The notes beneath the pieces were generated by a model. That model did not search any database, was not told where the DNA came from, and saw only the letters and a program-made list of their open reading frames with translations. Shown one piece after another: positions 1 to 12,400 of a stretch of DNA of 64,000 nucleotides. Position 1 is the stretch's first letter. Each line of letters starts with the position of its first letter. The DNA is from Cryptomeria japonica (lineage: Eukaryota > Streptophyta > Pinopsida > Cupressales > Cupressaceae), in the NCBI RefSeq assembly GCF_030272615.1, contig NC_081413.1:157299849-157363848 (forward strand), given 5' to 3'. The translations under genes and the position numbers were made by a program.

Positions 1-873
1 ATGAGAGCATCCGTTGTCTATCACTCATTTATCTTTCTCTTCAACCTATGTAGATAAAGGTCTTTCCACATTCATGCAGATAGTAGAATCACTAGGCATT
101 GGATCATCTTCCTTGATAGAAATAAATACCCATTCATTATCACTTGTATTTCTCTTATTCGATTCATCATCTAAAACACCTTCATAAACAACATAAAAAA
201 ATCTTTTCTAAAATTCAGGCTTGTACAGTTTCCTAGGAGCTCTTTCTGGACCTCTAGAGGCAAAATGTCATATCTTATTACAAGAAAAACATTTAAGAGG
301 CAATTTTCTTTCATATTTACCAGCTCTTTAGGAAATCTCCTAGCAATCAATGCTTCAATCTCCTCAAGCTCTCACTCTTCTTCTTCCATCTGTTTCATCT
401 CTTTCTCATATTTTGACATCCTCCTTAAAGAACTTTCTCGCGAATCATATCTTTGCTTATCCTTTCTGGAGATAGTTTCTTTGAATGCAGATTCTGTCTT
501 AGGAAGGGAGTCACCAAACTCACTTAATTCAAAAGATGATATCTTACCAATCAACATGTTTCTAGTCACATCTTTCACTGTCTGGATCTCCTCAATAGCA
601 ACAACTTTATGTTTGCAGGATACATGTTAGGATCTGAGCACATTAGCAACAATCTTTGATTCTTCCAATTTTCCACCAACACATCTGATATTGCAAACTA
701 ATTCATTCATCTTTTGCATAAAAGAAGTAGCGTTCTCATCTTTGTCCATCCTCAACATCTCATACTTTCCTTTCAAGCTCCGCGACTTAGCAATCTTCAC
801 ATAGCTGTCACCTTTATATAGAGTTTCTAACTTCTTCCAGATCTCATAAGAAGTCTCCAATTCTATAACATTT
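1..873 (-). pseudogene. R1: copia gag to protease remnant, left part
   Basis: Minus-strand Ty1/copia polyprotein fragment. Reading from 873 downward it gives the gag core (residues such as SYEIWKKLETLYKG), then a Glu/Lys-rich stretch, then a zinc knuckle of the C-x2-C-x4-H-x4-C type near 255-300 with a stop inside it and the last Cys lost. At the window edge is a protease motif reading VIDNGCSH where active copies have VIDSGCSH. The gag is cut at 873 by insertion of R2 and resumes at 8130. Several in-frame stops show it is dead. The rest of pol should lie to the left of the window. Confidence 0.85.
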
Positions 874-2212
874 TGTTGGATATTAGAGTTGTTGGAATGT
901 GTCAACATTGTCATTGATGTCAATATATTCTTGTGTTCCAGAGAATTGGTATATTGTAGAGAGTTGACCTAGGTGATCTGTTGCAGATGTCCTAATGGAG
1001 TTTATTGGGTTTTGAGATGCTTATCTCTAGTTGATTAAGTATGAGTTTCATGATGCTATGAAGTGATTTGATCAAGTTATGTGGTCTGGTATGTGGACTA
1101 GTTTATCAATATTTTGTGTTGTAGAGTTGTGGTATTCGATTCATATTGCTTCAGAATGATGATACCTGGAGTTGCAGATTTTGGAGAGTTATTGGGATGT
1201 TCATGTGTGTCCTTAGATCATATGGTACATGATTTGAAACTTCACAAGCCTATCTTTCAGTTTGTTAGTTAGTGTTCTTGAGCTCCGATAATGATGCTAA
1301 TAATGATTCTTATTATCTGAGTTGTTTCAGTGATTGCAGTGGAATTCACGTTACTTGTTGATGTTCTCTAATCATGTCCTATGCATTTTGGTCATCCATG
1401 TTGATCATGGTGCATGTTATTGAAGATTTTATTGGTCCATTGGTATTCTTCATTTTATACGACATATTTAGTGGTGTAGCATGTTGTAGATGATCTTGGC
1501 AAATTATTTGGTAGTTTTGCATTTTCGAGGATTTGATTTGGGTCCATGTTATGTCCTTGTCGACATTGTATTGGTCCGGTTATGGATTTATGTATCGTGT
1601 GATGTAAATTTGTAATTAGGTCTTATGTGTTGAGATGACCTTATGGTTAAGGTTGATGAATTATATAAATAGGTTATTAAATCATGTTAGTTGTGTGTTT
1701 GTGGTTGTGTTAGTGATTTGAGAGGTTATTGTATGTGCAAACAAGCAAATCTAACATTTAGAAGTGTGGAAGAGCAGAGAAGAATTGTTGTGTAGATAGT
1801 GTGCTTAACCAGACTGTAGTCAGGCATTTGGAGATGCTATTCTTTCAGTCCATGTAATCTAAATTCTTGTCTGATATTTGTAAGGTAGTGAGCCTTCCTA
1901 TGGTTGTAGACCTTTGTTGTTTTCATGAGTGAGCTCTAGGTAGTGTGCTTGAATGGATGTGCATTCCCCATTGTAGTATTTTCACATACTACTGCAAAGT
2001 ATCATCTTACTATGGGTAGGTTCTCATCGTGGTTTTTCCCTTAACTGAGTTTTCCACATCAAAAATCTATGTGTTATGTGTGTTGTTGATGTGGTGATTA
2101 TTTCTATTATTGCTTTTTATGATCAGATCTATAATTAAGGTTAACTTGGTTGAGTTTGGTGGAAAATGATTCAGCCCCCCCTCTCAGTTTTCCTGCTGCT
2201 TTTCTGCCAACA
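874..2212 (+). repeat. R2 5' LTR
   Basis: The 1339-bp 5' LTR begins TGTTGG and ends GCCAACA, directly before the primer site. It matches 6800-8124 along its length. Near its end it has the C-tract followed by CTCTCAG and a block around 2010-2045 that also occur in the LTRs of R3, R5 and R6. Confidence 0.93.
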
Positions 2213-2214
2213 AT

Positions 2215-2226
2215 TGGTATCAAAGC
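2215..2226 (+). other. R2 primer binding site (initiator Met tRNA)
   Basis: TGGTATCAAAGC, two bases after the LTR end. The usual copia site is TGGTATCAGAGC, complementary to the 3' end of initiator methionine tRNA; one base differs. Confidence 0.9.
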
Positions 2227-2268
2227 TAGATCCTCTGGAAGGAGCTTGATCACTTGAGGAGATATGGG

Positions 2269-3137
2269 ATGGCAACTATTGTTTTCAAGAAGGAGATTCC
2301 AAGATTTGATGGAACTATTTACTCTATATGGAAGCACTGGATGAAAGTTAACTCAAAATGTCTTGGAGAAGATTATTGGAAGATCACAAAGAATGCATAC
2401 ATTTTTCCTCTGAATAGTCGTGTTACTGCAGCTGAGATCAAGGATGCTGAAATTAATATAAGAGATAAAGAAGCATTGTTGAGTGCCTCGACTGATGCAG
2501 AGATGACTAATGTAATGGGATTGCAGACTACACATGAGATTTGGGTGAATCTTAAAACCTTGTATGAAGGAGATAAACATGTGAAAGTTGCTAAATTGTA
2601 GAGCTTGAAAGGAAAGTATGAGTTGCTGAGAATGGGAGAAGATGAGACTATTTCATCCTTTATGGATAAAGTGAATGATCTTGTGCTGAATATCAAATGT
2701 GCTAGTGGAGTCCTTGAAGAAGATGAGATTGTGGCTAAAGTATTGAGATGTTTGCCTCCTACGTATTAACATAAAGTTTCTACTATTGATGAGATCCAGA
2801 CTGTGACAACTATGACAAGAGATATGTTGGTTGGTAATCTTATTGATTTTGAATTAAGAAAACTTGGTGAATCACATGGTAAAAATGAGACTGCATTTAA
2901 AGCTACTGTATCCAGGAAACAAAAGTATGATCCAAGAGAAAGTTCAACTAGGGTGTTCAAATATGAAAGAAAAATGAGAGAGATGGAAGAACAAGAAAGA
3001 GAGCTAGAAGAGCTTGAAGAAATTATTACTAGAAGATTGCCTAGGGAGCCGGTAATTATGAAGGGAAGTTACCTTTGAAATGTTTTTCTTGCAATAAGAT
3101 TGGTCATTTTGCTTCTAGTTGTCCCAAGAGAGCATAA
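2269..3137 (+). pseudogene. R2 gag
   Basis: Copia gag (capsid and nucleocapsid). It starts MATIVFKKEIPRFDG and passes through the conserved W-x-I-T-K-N and L-x-T-L-Y-E-G stretches typical of plant copia capsids. A Glu-rich helix follows, then a zinc knuckle C-F-S-C-N-K-I-G-H-F-A-S-S-C near 3081-3122. Stops occur at 2599 (TAG) and 2767 (TAA). A one-base loss just before the zinc knuckle shifts the frame near 3070. A further stop follows the knuckle. Confidence 0.88.
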
Positions 3138-3140
3138 AAA

Positions 3141-4660
3141 GTGTCAAAGCATGATAAGCCTTACAAACCTAACCATAAGTATAGATATCAGAAGAATTAT
3201 TATTATGCTACTGATGAAGGTGTGATAGACGAGGAGTCTAAGAAAGGGAATTCTAAAGATGAATTTGTGTTCATTTCTATCAAGGAAGATGATCCAATTT
3301 TTGCTGATTCTACAAGTTGTATTGTTGAAGATAAATCTTTGGGTGGTAAAATTGATGAGAAAGATGAATGGGTGATTGATAGTGGTTGTTCACATCATAT
3401 TATAGAAGATAAAGATAAATTTAAGAGTATGGAGAAGTATGATAGTGGTTTGGTGAGATTTGGAGCCAATAAAGCTTGTGTAATCCATGGTAGAGGTTCT
3501 ATTTCTCTTGATGGTAAACATAATTCTGATGATGTTTTATATGTTGAAGGTTTGAAGCATAATATTTTGAGTGTTGGAAAAATGGTTGATAATGGATATG
3601 ATTTTCAATTTAAGAAATGGAAATGTAAGATCTTGAATCACTATGGTATAGAGATTGCATCAGGTACTAAGACTAAAGGTAATATCTTTCATGTGAATGT
3701 TGGTGAGAAAATTTGTTTGATTGCTCAGATTGATGAGAGCCGGTTGTGGCATAGGAGAATATGTCATGTTAACTTTGACTGTATGATTAAGATTAGTTCT
3801 ACTCAAGATATTAGAGATTTACCTTAGGTTGTAAGCTGACTAATCTAGTATGTAAAGAATGTCAACTGGGAAAGCAAACAAGAATTTCATTCAAGAGAAA
3901 ACTATATACATCTAATGGGTTGTTAGATCTTGTGCATACTAATTTATGTGGACCATCTAGAGTGAGAATTTTGCATGACATATACTTTATGTTGATGATT
4001 GATGACTATTCTAGGATGACGTGGGTCACTTTTCTAAGGGAGAAATCTGAAGCACTAGAGAAATTCAAAATATTCAAAGCTAGGGTGGAGACAAAGACTG
4101 GATTGAAGCTGAAGTGCCTAAGGTATGACAGAGGAGGAGTATTCATTTCCAGTGAGTTTAATTCTTTTTGTAAAGAGCATGGAATCTAGAGACAATTATT
4201 TGCTCTAAGAACCCCTCAACAGAATGGAGTTGTTGAAAGGAAGAACAAAACTATTTTGGATGCTGCTAGAAAAATGATGATTGAAGGAAATGTTTTGAAT
4301 ATCTTTTAGAGAGAAGTTGTTAGCACTCATATATACACATTCAACTAGGTGCATATAAAAAGTGATTCTAGTAAGACCCCTTATGTGCTATGGTTTGGTT
4401 ATGTTCCTATAGTTAGATATTTCAAAATCTTTGGAAGCTTGCAAATGTTATATCAAAAGAGATGAGGATATAGGTAAATTTGATATAAGATGTGATGAAG
4501 GAATATTTTTGGGATATTCTACTAAGAGAAAAGCCTACCAGTGTTACAACAAGAGACTGAGAAAGATAGTGGAAAGTGCAAATGTGAAGGTAGATGAGAT
4601 TCATGGGAAGCAAATAAGAGCATGCAGATATGAGTTTGATGATCGGGATGTTAATTAAAA
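3141..4660 (+). pseudogene. R2 protease and integrase
   Basis: The open stretch 3141-3827 has the aspartic protease site in WVIDSGCSHH (about 3369-3400), then the GAG pre-integrase region with L-W-H-R-R-I-C-H and the C-K-E-C pair of the integrase HHCC zinc finger (about 3745-3870). The integrase core starts L-V-H-T-N-L-C-G-P at about 3930 and contains DDYSRMTWVTF. The frame shifts near 3827, and stops at 4187 and 4306 interrupt the core. The 4431-4658 stretch matches the integrase C-terminal region (G-I-F-L-G-Y-S). Confidence 0.88.
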
Positions 4661-4838
4661 GCGATTGTAGAGTCTGAGCATGAAGCAAAGTGATCAGGTA
4701 GAGGTAGAGATAGTGAATACTGATGCTGCTTCTGGTGAGGAAGTTCAAGAGACTGAAAATCAGAATAATCAAAATACCCCGAGGTATGTAAGACTAAATC
4801 ATTCAAAGAATCGAATTATGGGCAATTAAAAAACATGT

Positions 4839-6426
4839 GTGATGACTAGGAGAAGAATTTCTGTTGAAGAGACATGTTTGATTTCTAAAATTGAGTCTAA
4901 AGATTTTGCTGAAGCTTTTAAAGATGAAAATTGGGTAAAAGCTATAGAAGACGAGTTACATCAGATTGAGAAGAACAAAATATGGGAACTTAGTTTGAGA
5001 CCTAAGGACAAGAATGTAATTGGTACTAAATAAGTGTTTCAGAATAAGTTGAATGAAGCTAGAGAAGTTGTTAGAAACAAAGAAAGACTGGTATCTAAGG
5101 GATATTCACAAATGGAGGGTATTGATTTTGAGGAGACTTTTGCTTCGGTAGCTAGAATTGAAGCTATTAGACTATTTCTTGCATATGCTGCTTGTAAGAA
5201 ATTCAAGGTATATCAAATGAATGCAAAGTCAACCTTTTTGAATGGTGAGTTGGAAGAGGAAGTCTACAATGAGCAATCGGGTGGATTTTTATTGACAGAT
5301 GAAGAAGACATGGTTTGCAGATTGAAGAAAGCATTGTATGGTCTTAAACAAGCCCCTAGAGCCTGGTATGCTAGACTGGATAGGTAATTGATGAAGTTGG
5401 TATTCTGTAAAGGTATTGTTGATAGTAATTTGTACTTCAAGATTGATAATGATAAAATTTGATTGTTGAAGTCTTTGTTGATGACATTTTTTTTGGAGGA
5501 GATGATGATTTGAGTAAGAAGTGGCTGATGATATGCAAAAAGAATTTGAGATGTCCATGATAGGTGAGATGAAGTTATTTTTGGGATTGCAAATTTAACA
5601 GACTGATAAAGGAATTTTCATATCTAAATCTAAGTATGTGAAGGAATTTCTGAAGAAGTTTGGGTTAGATGATTCCAAAGCTATTGGAACTCCTATGATG
5701 ATTGGATGTAAGATGACAAAAGATGATGAATCTCCGAAGGCTAATCAAACCCTGTATAGATCTATGATTGGTGGACTAATTTATTTGACTCAGACTAGGC
5801 CTAACATTATGAGTTCTGTATGCCTTGTTGCTATATTTCAAGTCGATCAGAAGGAAAGTCATGTTACTACTATCAAGAGGATATTTAGATACTTGAAGGG
5901 AATAGTTGGTTATGGTCTGTGGTGTCCGAAGGATGATTATTTCACTTTAAATTCTTATACCGATGCTGATTGGGCAAGTGATGTTGATGACCAGAAGAAC
6001 ACTACCGGTGGAGCATTCTTTTTGGGAAAGAAGTTGGTTGCCTAGACAAGTAAGAAGTAAGATTCTATTTCCTTATCTACTGCAGAAGCTAAATACATTG
6101 TTGCTGCTAGCAACTATACTTAGGTACTTTGGATGAAGCAGATGCTAAAATATATTAGAGTTGTTTATCACAAGCCTACTGTTATATATTGTGACAATTC
6201 TAGTGCTATCAATAATTCTAAGAAACTAGTGTTGCATTCTAAGACAAAGCATATATCAATCAAGTTTCATTTCTTGAGAGTGAAGGTGAATGAGAAAGAA
6301 GTTAGATTGGAGTATGTATCTACAAAGGAACAAATTGCAGGTATATTTACTAAGCCTTTTCCTGCAACTACATTTGTATATATGAGAGAGAAGTTAGGGG
6401 TGATTGCCCCTCCTAGTGGAAACTAG
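4839..6426 (+). pseudogene. R2 reverse transcriptase and RNase H
   Basis: Reverse transcriptase from about 4840: conserved W-x-K-A-I-E-D-E-L, K-N-V-I-G-T-K, Y[11 protein letters not shown] and [11 protein letters not shown] are visible. The catalytic box reads V-D-D-I-F-F-G-G at about 5475 but is reached only through a frame change. RNase H from about 5940 has the Y-T-D-A-D-W-A motif and ends with C-D-N-S-S-A-I-N-N-S-K-K and F-T-K-P. Stops at 5031, 5385, 5596, 6043 and 6121 inactivate it. Confidence 0.88.
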
Positions 6427-6787
6427 ATGCATTGAGCTGCATCAATTCAATGGACTTCATTGTCTTATACTGATATCTGGATTGGTGAGTGGGTGTTGCT
6501 ACTCCGAGGGAGTAGCCAATATGCGGTTCAATTGATCAGATTTGTGAGTTTATCCTAAGGGGGAGAGATTGTCCTTATTAGAGGGAGAGATGCATGAGAA
6601 TAATGGTTTGTATATGTCTTTGGCATTGCTGTCAAAGGGGAGAGAGCATGTGAAAATCCTTGAAATATTTTTAGAGTTGTTTGTTAAAGGGGGAGTTGAT
6701 CCTTGTGATTTTGAGGGATATTGTTGAATGTTGTTTTGCTTTCTTTGAATTGGTTGTTTTTCGTGTTCATATGTTTCCATCGATGCC

Positions 6788-6799
6788 AAAGGGGGAGAT
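6788..6799 (+). other. R2 polypurine tract
   Basis: AAAGGGGGAGAT directly before the 3' LTR. This is the plus-strand primer site of reverse transcription. A similar run is at 6558-6568 further upstream, but only this one abuts the LTR. Confidence 0.85.
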
Positions 6800-8124
6800 T
6801 GTTGGATATTAGAGTTGTTGTCATTGATGTCAACATATTCCCGTGTTGCAAAGAATTGATGTATTGCAAAGAGTTGGTTTGGGTGATCTGTTGCAGATGT
6901 GCTAATGTGGTTTATTGGGTTTTGAGATGCTTAGCTCTAGTTGATTCAATATGAGTTTCATGATTCTATGAGGTGATTTGATTGAGTTATGTGGTCTAGT
7001 ATGTGGACTGGTTTTTCAGTATTCTATGTTGCAGAGTTGTGGTATTTGATTCATATTGCTCCAAAATGATGATATCTTGAGTTGTAGATTTTCGAGAGTG
7101 ATTGGGATGTTCATGTGTGTCCTCATATCAGATGGTTCATGATTTGGAACTTTGTAAGTTTGTAAGTTTATGTTATTGAGCTCCGATAATGATGCTAATG
7201 ATGATTCTTATTATCCAAGTTGTTGCAGTGATTGTGGTGGAATTCACATTGCCTGTTGATGTTCTTTGACCATGTCCTATGCATTTTGATGGTCTGTGTT
7301 GATTGTGGTGCGCGTTATTGAATATTTTATTGGTCCGGTGGTATTCTTTGTGTTATGCGACATATTTGGTGGTGTAGCATGTTGCAGATGATATTGGCAA
7401 ATTATTTGATGGTGATGCATGTTGTGGATGATCTTGGTGAATTATTTGATGGTGTTGTCTATTTGAGGATTTGATTTGGGTCCATGTTATGTCCTTTCTG
7501 ACATTGTATTGGTTTGGTTATGGATTTATGTATCATGTAATATAATTTTGTAATTATGTCTTATGGTTAAGGTTAATGAATTGTATAAATAGGTGATGAA
7601 ATCATGTTAGTTGTGTGTCTGTGGTTGTGTTTGTGATTTGAGAGGTTATTGTATGTGTGAATAAGAGAATCTATCATTCAGAAGTGTGGAAGAGCAGAGA
7701 AGAATTGTTGTTTAGACAATGTGCTTAACTAGACTATAATCAGGCATTTGGAGATGTTATTCTTTCAGTTCATTTAATTTGAATTGTTGTTCGATCTTTG
7801 TAAGGTAGTAAGTCTTCCCAAGGTTGTAGCACTTTGTTGTTTTGAGAAGTGAGCTCTAGGTAGTGTGCTTGAATGCATGTGCATTCCCCATTGTAATATT
7901 CTCACATAGTGTTGTAGAGTATCATCTTAATGTGGGTAGGTTCTCATCGTGGTTTTTTCCTTAACCAGGTTTTCCATGTCAAAAATCTATGTGTGTTGTT
8001 GATGTGGTGATTATTTATATTATTGTTGTTCATGATCAGATCTACAATTAAGGTTAACTTGGTTTAGTTTGGTAAAAATTGATTCAACCCCCCTCTCAGT
8101 TTTCTTGTTGCTTTGTTGGAAACA
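6800..8124 (+). repeat. R2 3' LTR
   Basis: The 1325-bp copy of the LTR at 874-2212, starting TGTTGGATATTAG and ending GGAAACA, followed by the CATTT duplication. It has a small internal duplication near 7380-7450, where 'gcatgttg(c/t)(a/g)gatgat' occurs twice. Confidence 0.93.
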
Positions 8125-8270
8125 CATTTGTCATTTCAAGATCTATTAGGACACTTAGTAGTGCTTCCTTAGCTCTAATATTACATTCAACTTCCTTAAT
8201 CTCATCTAACATTGTAGGTCTTGTTATGCCTTGCATATTTGGTCCCATCATTTTCCTCACCTTGAAAATA
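8125..8270 (-). pseudogene. R1: copia gag remnant, right part
   Basis: Continuation of R1 on the other side of R2. The minus strand reads a gag segment with the pattern E-I-K-E-V-E-C-N-I-R-A-K-E-A-L-L, matching the same part of R2 gag (E-I-K-D-A-E-I-N-I-R-D-K-E-A-L-L). It ends at the target site duplication of R2. Upstream of about 8270 the gag N-terminus, primer site and LTR expected for R1 are absent, so R1 is truncated there. Confidence 0.8.
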
Positions 8271-8324
8271 TGGGTCCCCCTTTTTCTCTCGTCTTTTGTT
8301 TTTCTCTTTTTGTTTATTTGTTTT

Positions 8325-9340
8325 TGTTCACCTCATAACCCCAGAGTCTCAGAGTCCTAGAGTTATGGGGTGTGTTTTTCTTTTCTTTGTTGTTCACCTT
8401 GAAACCCAGAGTTCCCAGGTGTGTTTTGCTTTGTTTATTTTGCTGGACTTTGGAACCCCGAAACTTCAGGGTCCCGAGTTCTTTTTGTTTGTTTTTTTTT
8501 CCTGTCGACCTCAAAAGTTCAGAACGGGCTCTCGAGATTTTGTGTTGGCTTCACCTCAGAACCATGAAGTTCTGAGGTGTGTTTTGTTCTATTGTTGTCT
8601 ACCCTAGAACCCCAGAACTCCAGACTCCCAAGATCATTTTAATGTCTTTGTACAGACGACGTGCGACAGGGGTATAAATAGTGAAAATGAACTATTTCGA
8701 GTTCATTTGTGCATTCAAGTTTCTGTGTTCTTTGGCTCTGACCTCTCGAGTTAGTGCACCTATGTTTTTCTATTTCACATGTTTTCTCCTCCGTCAAGTT
8801 GGTGGATTCCTTTTCATTTTGTGTTTTAGTAGTTTTGGATTTCTAGTTGTTGTGGTCTAGATTTTATTTTTGTTTGTTTTTGTTTTAAGTTTTTGCCTGT
8901 TTAAGATTTTGGTGTGTCCTAGCCTCAGGACTCCAGGAGTCTGGAATACCAAGGGCATTTGTCTTTCCTGGGCTTTTCACCTTAGAACCCCAAAATTTTG
9001 GGATACCGAAGTTCATTCCATAGCCACTTCCCATTTTTCACCTTGGAACCTCAGAACCTCGAAGTTCCAAGCCACCTTTTCTCTATCCATTCCATACACC
9101 TTGAAACTCTAGACTCCCAGAGTCTGGAGATCCATTGTCATCCCAAAGGTTTTGTACCTCGAAAGTCCGGAGTTCCAAAATTTGAATATTGCGTTTTAAC
9201 AAGACCGACTCTCTGGAGTTCTAGATGATGCAATTTTTATCTTGTTCTCACCTCGAAATCCCGGAGTCCTAAAGTTAGTTGACTTTAAAAGGTTTTACAC
9301 CTCGGAACCTCAAAACCCTGGAGTCCCGAAGTGGGTTATA
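8325..9340 (+). repeat. Array of about 14 degenerate hairpin units
   Basis: About 14 copies of an imperfect inverted repeat of 25-40 bp lie 40-110 bp apart, with one larger gap around the TATA box. Their consensus is roughly CACCTYGGAACCYC plus a partly self-complementary second half. The clearest is 8552-8579: arms CACCTCAGAAC and GTTCTGAGGTG with a 6-base loop. Others start near 8332, 8397, 8447, 8601, 8921, 8980, 9040, 9099, 9156, 9250 and 9299. I do not recognise the family. Copies at various stages of decay suggest an old foldback-type array. Confidence 0.7.
8673..8680 (+). promoter_or_regulatory. TATA box inside the hairpin array
   Basis: TATAAATA preceded by GGGG, a good match to a plant RNA polymerase II TATA box. 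It lies about 730 bp before the first ATG of the decayed coding region at 9407. A T-rich run ending CTTCTTGTAG at about 9381-9390, just before that ATG, resembles a 3' splice site, so a spliced leader is possible. Whether this drives that region is inference. Confidence 0.5.
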
Positions 9341-9406
9341 AAATTGATGTTTTGACAATATGATAAGCTAAGTTTTGGTTTCTTCTTGTAGATTAAAGTA
9401 ATTGAA

Positions 9407-12400
9407 TGGACCCAACATTCAGGAAGAATGCCAAAAACCTAGATAAGATACTTATAACAATGAAGTTCCATTACCAGGGCCAAACCCATGCCTCTAAATT
9501 AGAAGATTAGATCAAATGGGTAGCTGATACAGAAGTAGGTCATATAGATCTGGAGGATGTTAGAACACAATTGGACAAACCAATATTGGATGATCCCCAT
9601 AGGAGGATCAAGAGGTCAGACCTGGTGGAATAAATAATTTTTCCATAATATTTACAAGCCCTAGAGTTCATCATGAATATTACATAATTTTATGATGCTA
9701 ACACCAGGAAACGTGTAGATGACAAAGGCCAGGCAGTGATAGATTTATCAGAAGACATGCTAGGTTTGGTATTTGGTATTCCTTCTATTAATGAAGTGTT
9801 ATTGACTACTGAGGAGGAGGCTGTAGGAGTTTGGGATAAGGATGCAAGTACTTGTAAGAATCAAATGAATGAACATTGGCTAGAAGAAGAGAGAAAGACA
9901 AGTTTGAAGGCAAGTGATATATTAAGAGCTGATTTTAAGGAGCCACAAAGAGATTTGATAATCATTTTGAGTAAGGTCTCTGACAAACCAGATTGCCAAC
10001 ACTTCCACCCATGGATGTTTTAGTTCATGACCACTATTTTGATTTGGAAATAATATTATGACTGGGCTCAAATATTATCAGACAACATACATAACCAATT
10101 GATTAATGTGCACAAAATGAAGAAATTCTTCTTTAATTCTTATGTTATCTGGGTAGCTTCTCGACTGGGTAAGTTCTCGAGATTACAAATAGAAGATAAA
10201 CTTGGGGATGAAGAAGGGAAAAACATATATGGGAACACTATACGTAGCTCCCTTTGTCTCAGGCAAAAGCACATTTTATGAGGATAAATGATACCTTCCT
10301 CTTCCCTGTTATCATAAAACTCACAGGTGATGAAGGTTATAGGATAAGACTAGAGGCGATGATAGTAATAAAGGAATGGGGATGTTCGTTTCTCTAGAAT
10401 CAACGATCTACATACATCTAGGTCAGTGGCTTTACAAGAAATCCAATACTACTACCCAGGTATTGTAATAACATGGTGATACTTTTGGAGTATGTCAGGC
10501 AGATGGTCAGATTACAATCATTGTTATCTTCAAAGCACAAATTAGGTGTTGATTTTTTTTGTAACAATTGGTCACTTTTCTTGTTCAAAAATACAAGTAG
10601 GTAAGACAACTGAGCAGGACTTACAAGATTTACATTTGAAAGAATTCAATTATGCTTGAGAATATTATGATCCATATGGTAGATTGAAGGTAATGATGCC
10701 TAAATCAAATGATGAACATAAACCTGAGTTGGAAGACTTTTGGGCTAACCTTTAGGATAATTTTGAAGTTAGGGAGAGGAGTTATTACCGGCTTAGAGTA
10801 CCACAAGTAAGAGATTTTGAAATAGAGACAAATCTTCCTAAGGAATTAAGGGATGATGGTGAATTATTAGACCCAGTTTACAAGGAACAAGAAATGGATA
10901 AGAAGCCCCTTTCCCCAGTAAGATGGTTAGGACAAGAAGAGGTAGATATAAATACAGTAAGCCAAAAGGTAGTAAAAAGAACTAGGCAAAGGTTGAGCTT
11001 GAGGATTAGGCCTAGTGACTCAAAGGGGAAACTAAAGGGATAGGCTATAGACAATCCTCAGTCTAAGGTACACAAGGAGTACACTCAAAGAATGAGGTAT
11101 GGTTCTAGAAAAAACACATCTATAGAACCTGATGAAGCCTCAATGCCTCCACCAACCCAAGAAGAGCTTATGGAACAAGTAAAGAAATAGATGCAAAGGG
11201 ATGAGTTGTTAAATACAGTAGTAGAATTATGAATAAGGGAAGGATTAGGAGCCATACCACAAGCAGAAATACATCCCATTAGGGTTTCCATTGGACAGAT
11301 ACTAGGAGAAGGTGCCACAAAGATATATGAGCAGGGAAATACTGATGAAGCAACAACAACATCAACTCAACCTCCTCCTGTCATAGCAAAAATTTCAACT
11401 CAACCTCCTCCTAGTATAATAACACAAGCACCTATTATTACACCATCAAGTACTACAACTTCTGTAACAATTCTGATCTCCACACCCACTACTACAATTG
11501 TTACAACAACATCAATGCCAACACCACTCCCATTGATACATAAGGTGACACCTAAAATCACTCCTACTACTAAAAGGGTTATTATCCATAATATTGAATC
11601 TGATTCTGAATAGGAAGATCAATGACCTATTATGAATTTAGCATAGAAGAAGGTTGAGAAAAAGAAAAGAAAGAAACCCACTCGATGTGATAAGCAACTA
11701 CAGATGCCCGAGCAAACATAAGATGATCCTATGGAGGTGGATGAGCAAAATCCACAAGGAGATGAGCCGACTAACAAAGAGAGAGAACATGATGAAATTG
11801 ATGAAGAACATGATAAAATATTTGTCTTAACTTTTGAAGACCAAGAGAATTTTCTTAAGGATATAACAGCTGAAAGAGAACCAAAACAAACAGAAGAAAC
11901 TAAGAAGGATTTTAGAGAGAAAGTAAATGAAAAGTTGGAAGAACTTCAACAACAACAACTTGATGTTGATAGTGCTATTCAGGAAATTTTAACTCAACAA
12001 TTCCTTCAACCCAAGAAGTCTAAATCCCTCAGCAGGAAAAACAACAAGTTGAAGAAGAGGATAAGGGTAATCATCAAGAGGAAGAGAAGGATGAAGAAGA
12101 GGAGAACTTATGAATGACACACCAGGTGACTGTAAAGATCATAGCATAGGAAGGTGATAAGGATGAAGACAAACCATAGTGGTTAAGTTTCAAATTTGAG
12201 AAGAAGAAGAAAGTGGTGCTTCCAAACCTCACCTTATAGAAAGAAATAACCGAAGAACCAAGGAAAATGAAGAAGGCAAAGACAATACATCATTTTTCTA
12301 GAACAGTTTCTAGAGAAGTTGTTGCTGATATTGCAACTCCAATATAATTTGAAGGGGAAAGCTCCCTGAAATGCCAAGCTTCTTAGGTTATATTAGATAA

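Larger units (their letters stand above)
874..8124 (+). mobile_element. R2: complete, decayed Ty1/copia element
   Basis: The element starts TGTTGGATATTAG and ends AACA, with two LTRs of about 1.33 kb. The 5-bp duplication CATTT lies at 869-873 and 8125-8129. Internal order is primer site, gag, protease, integrase, reverse transcriptase, RNase H, polypurine tract, which is the Ty1/copia order. The coding region carries many stops and frameshifts, so it cannot move by itself. It sits inside the gag gene of R1. By eye the two LTRs differ at many positions, so the insertion is not recent. Confidence 0.95.

Noticed and set aside
8079-8607. Plus-strand frames of 93, 103 and 67 codons
   Set aside because: They arise from the R2 LTR end and the T-rich hairpin array; overlapping in several frames with no domain.
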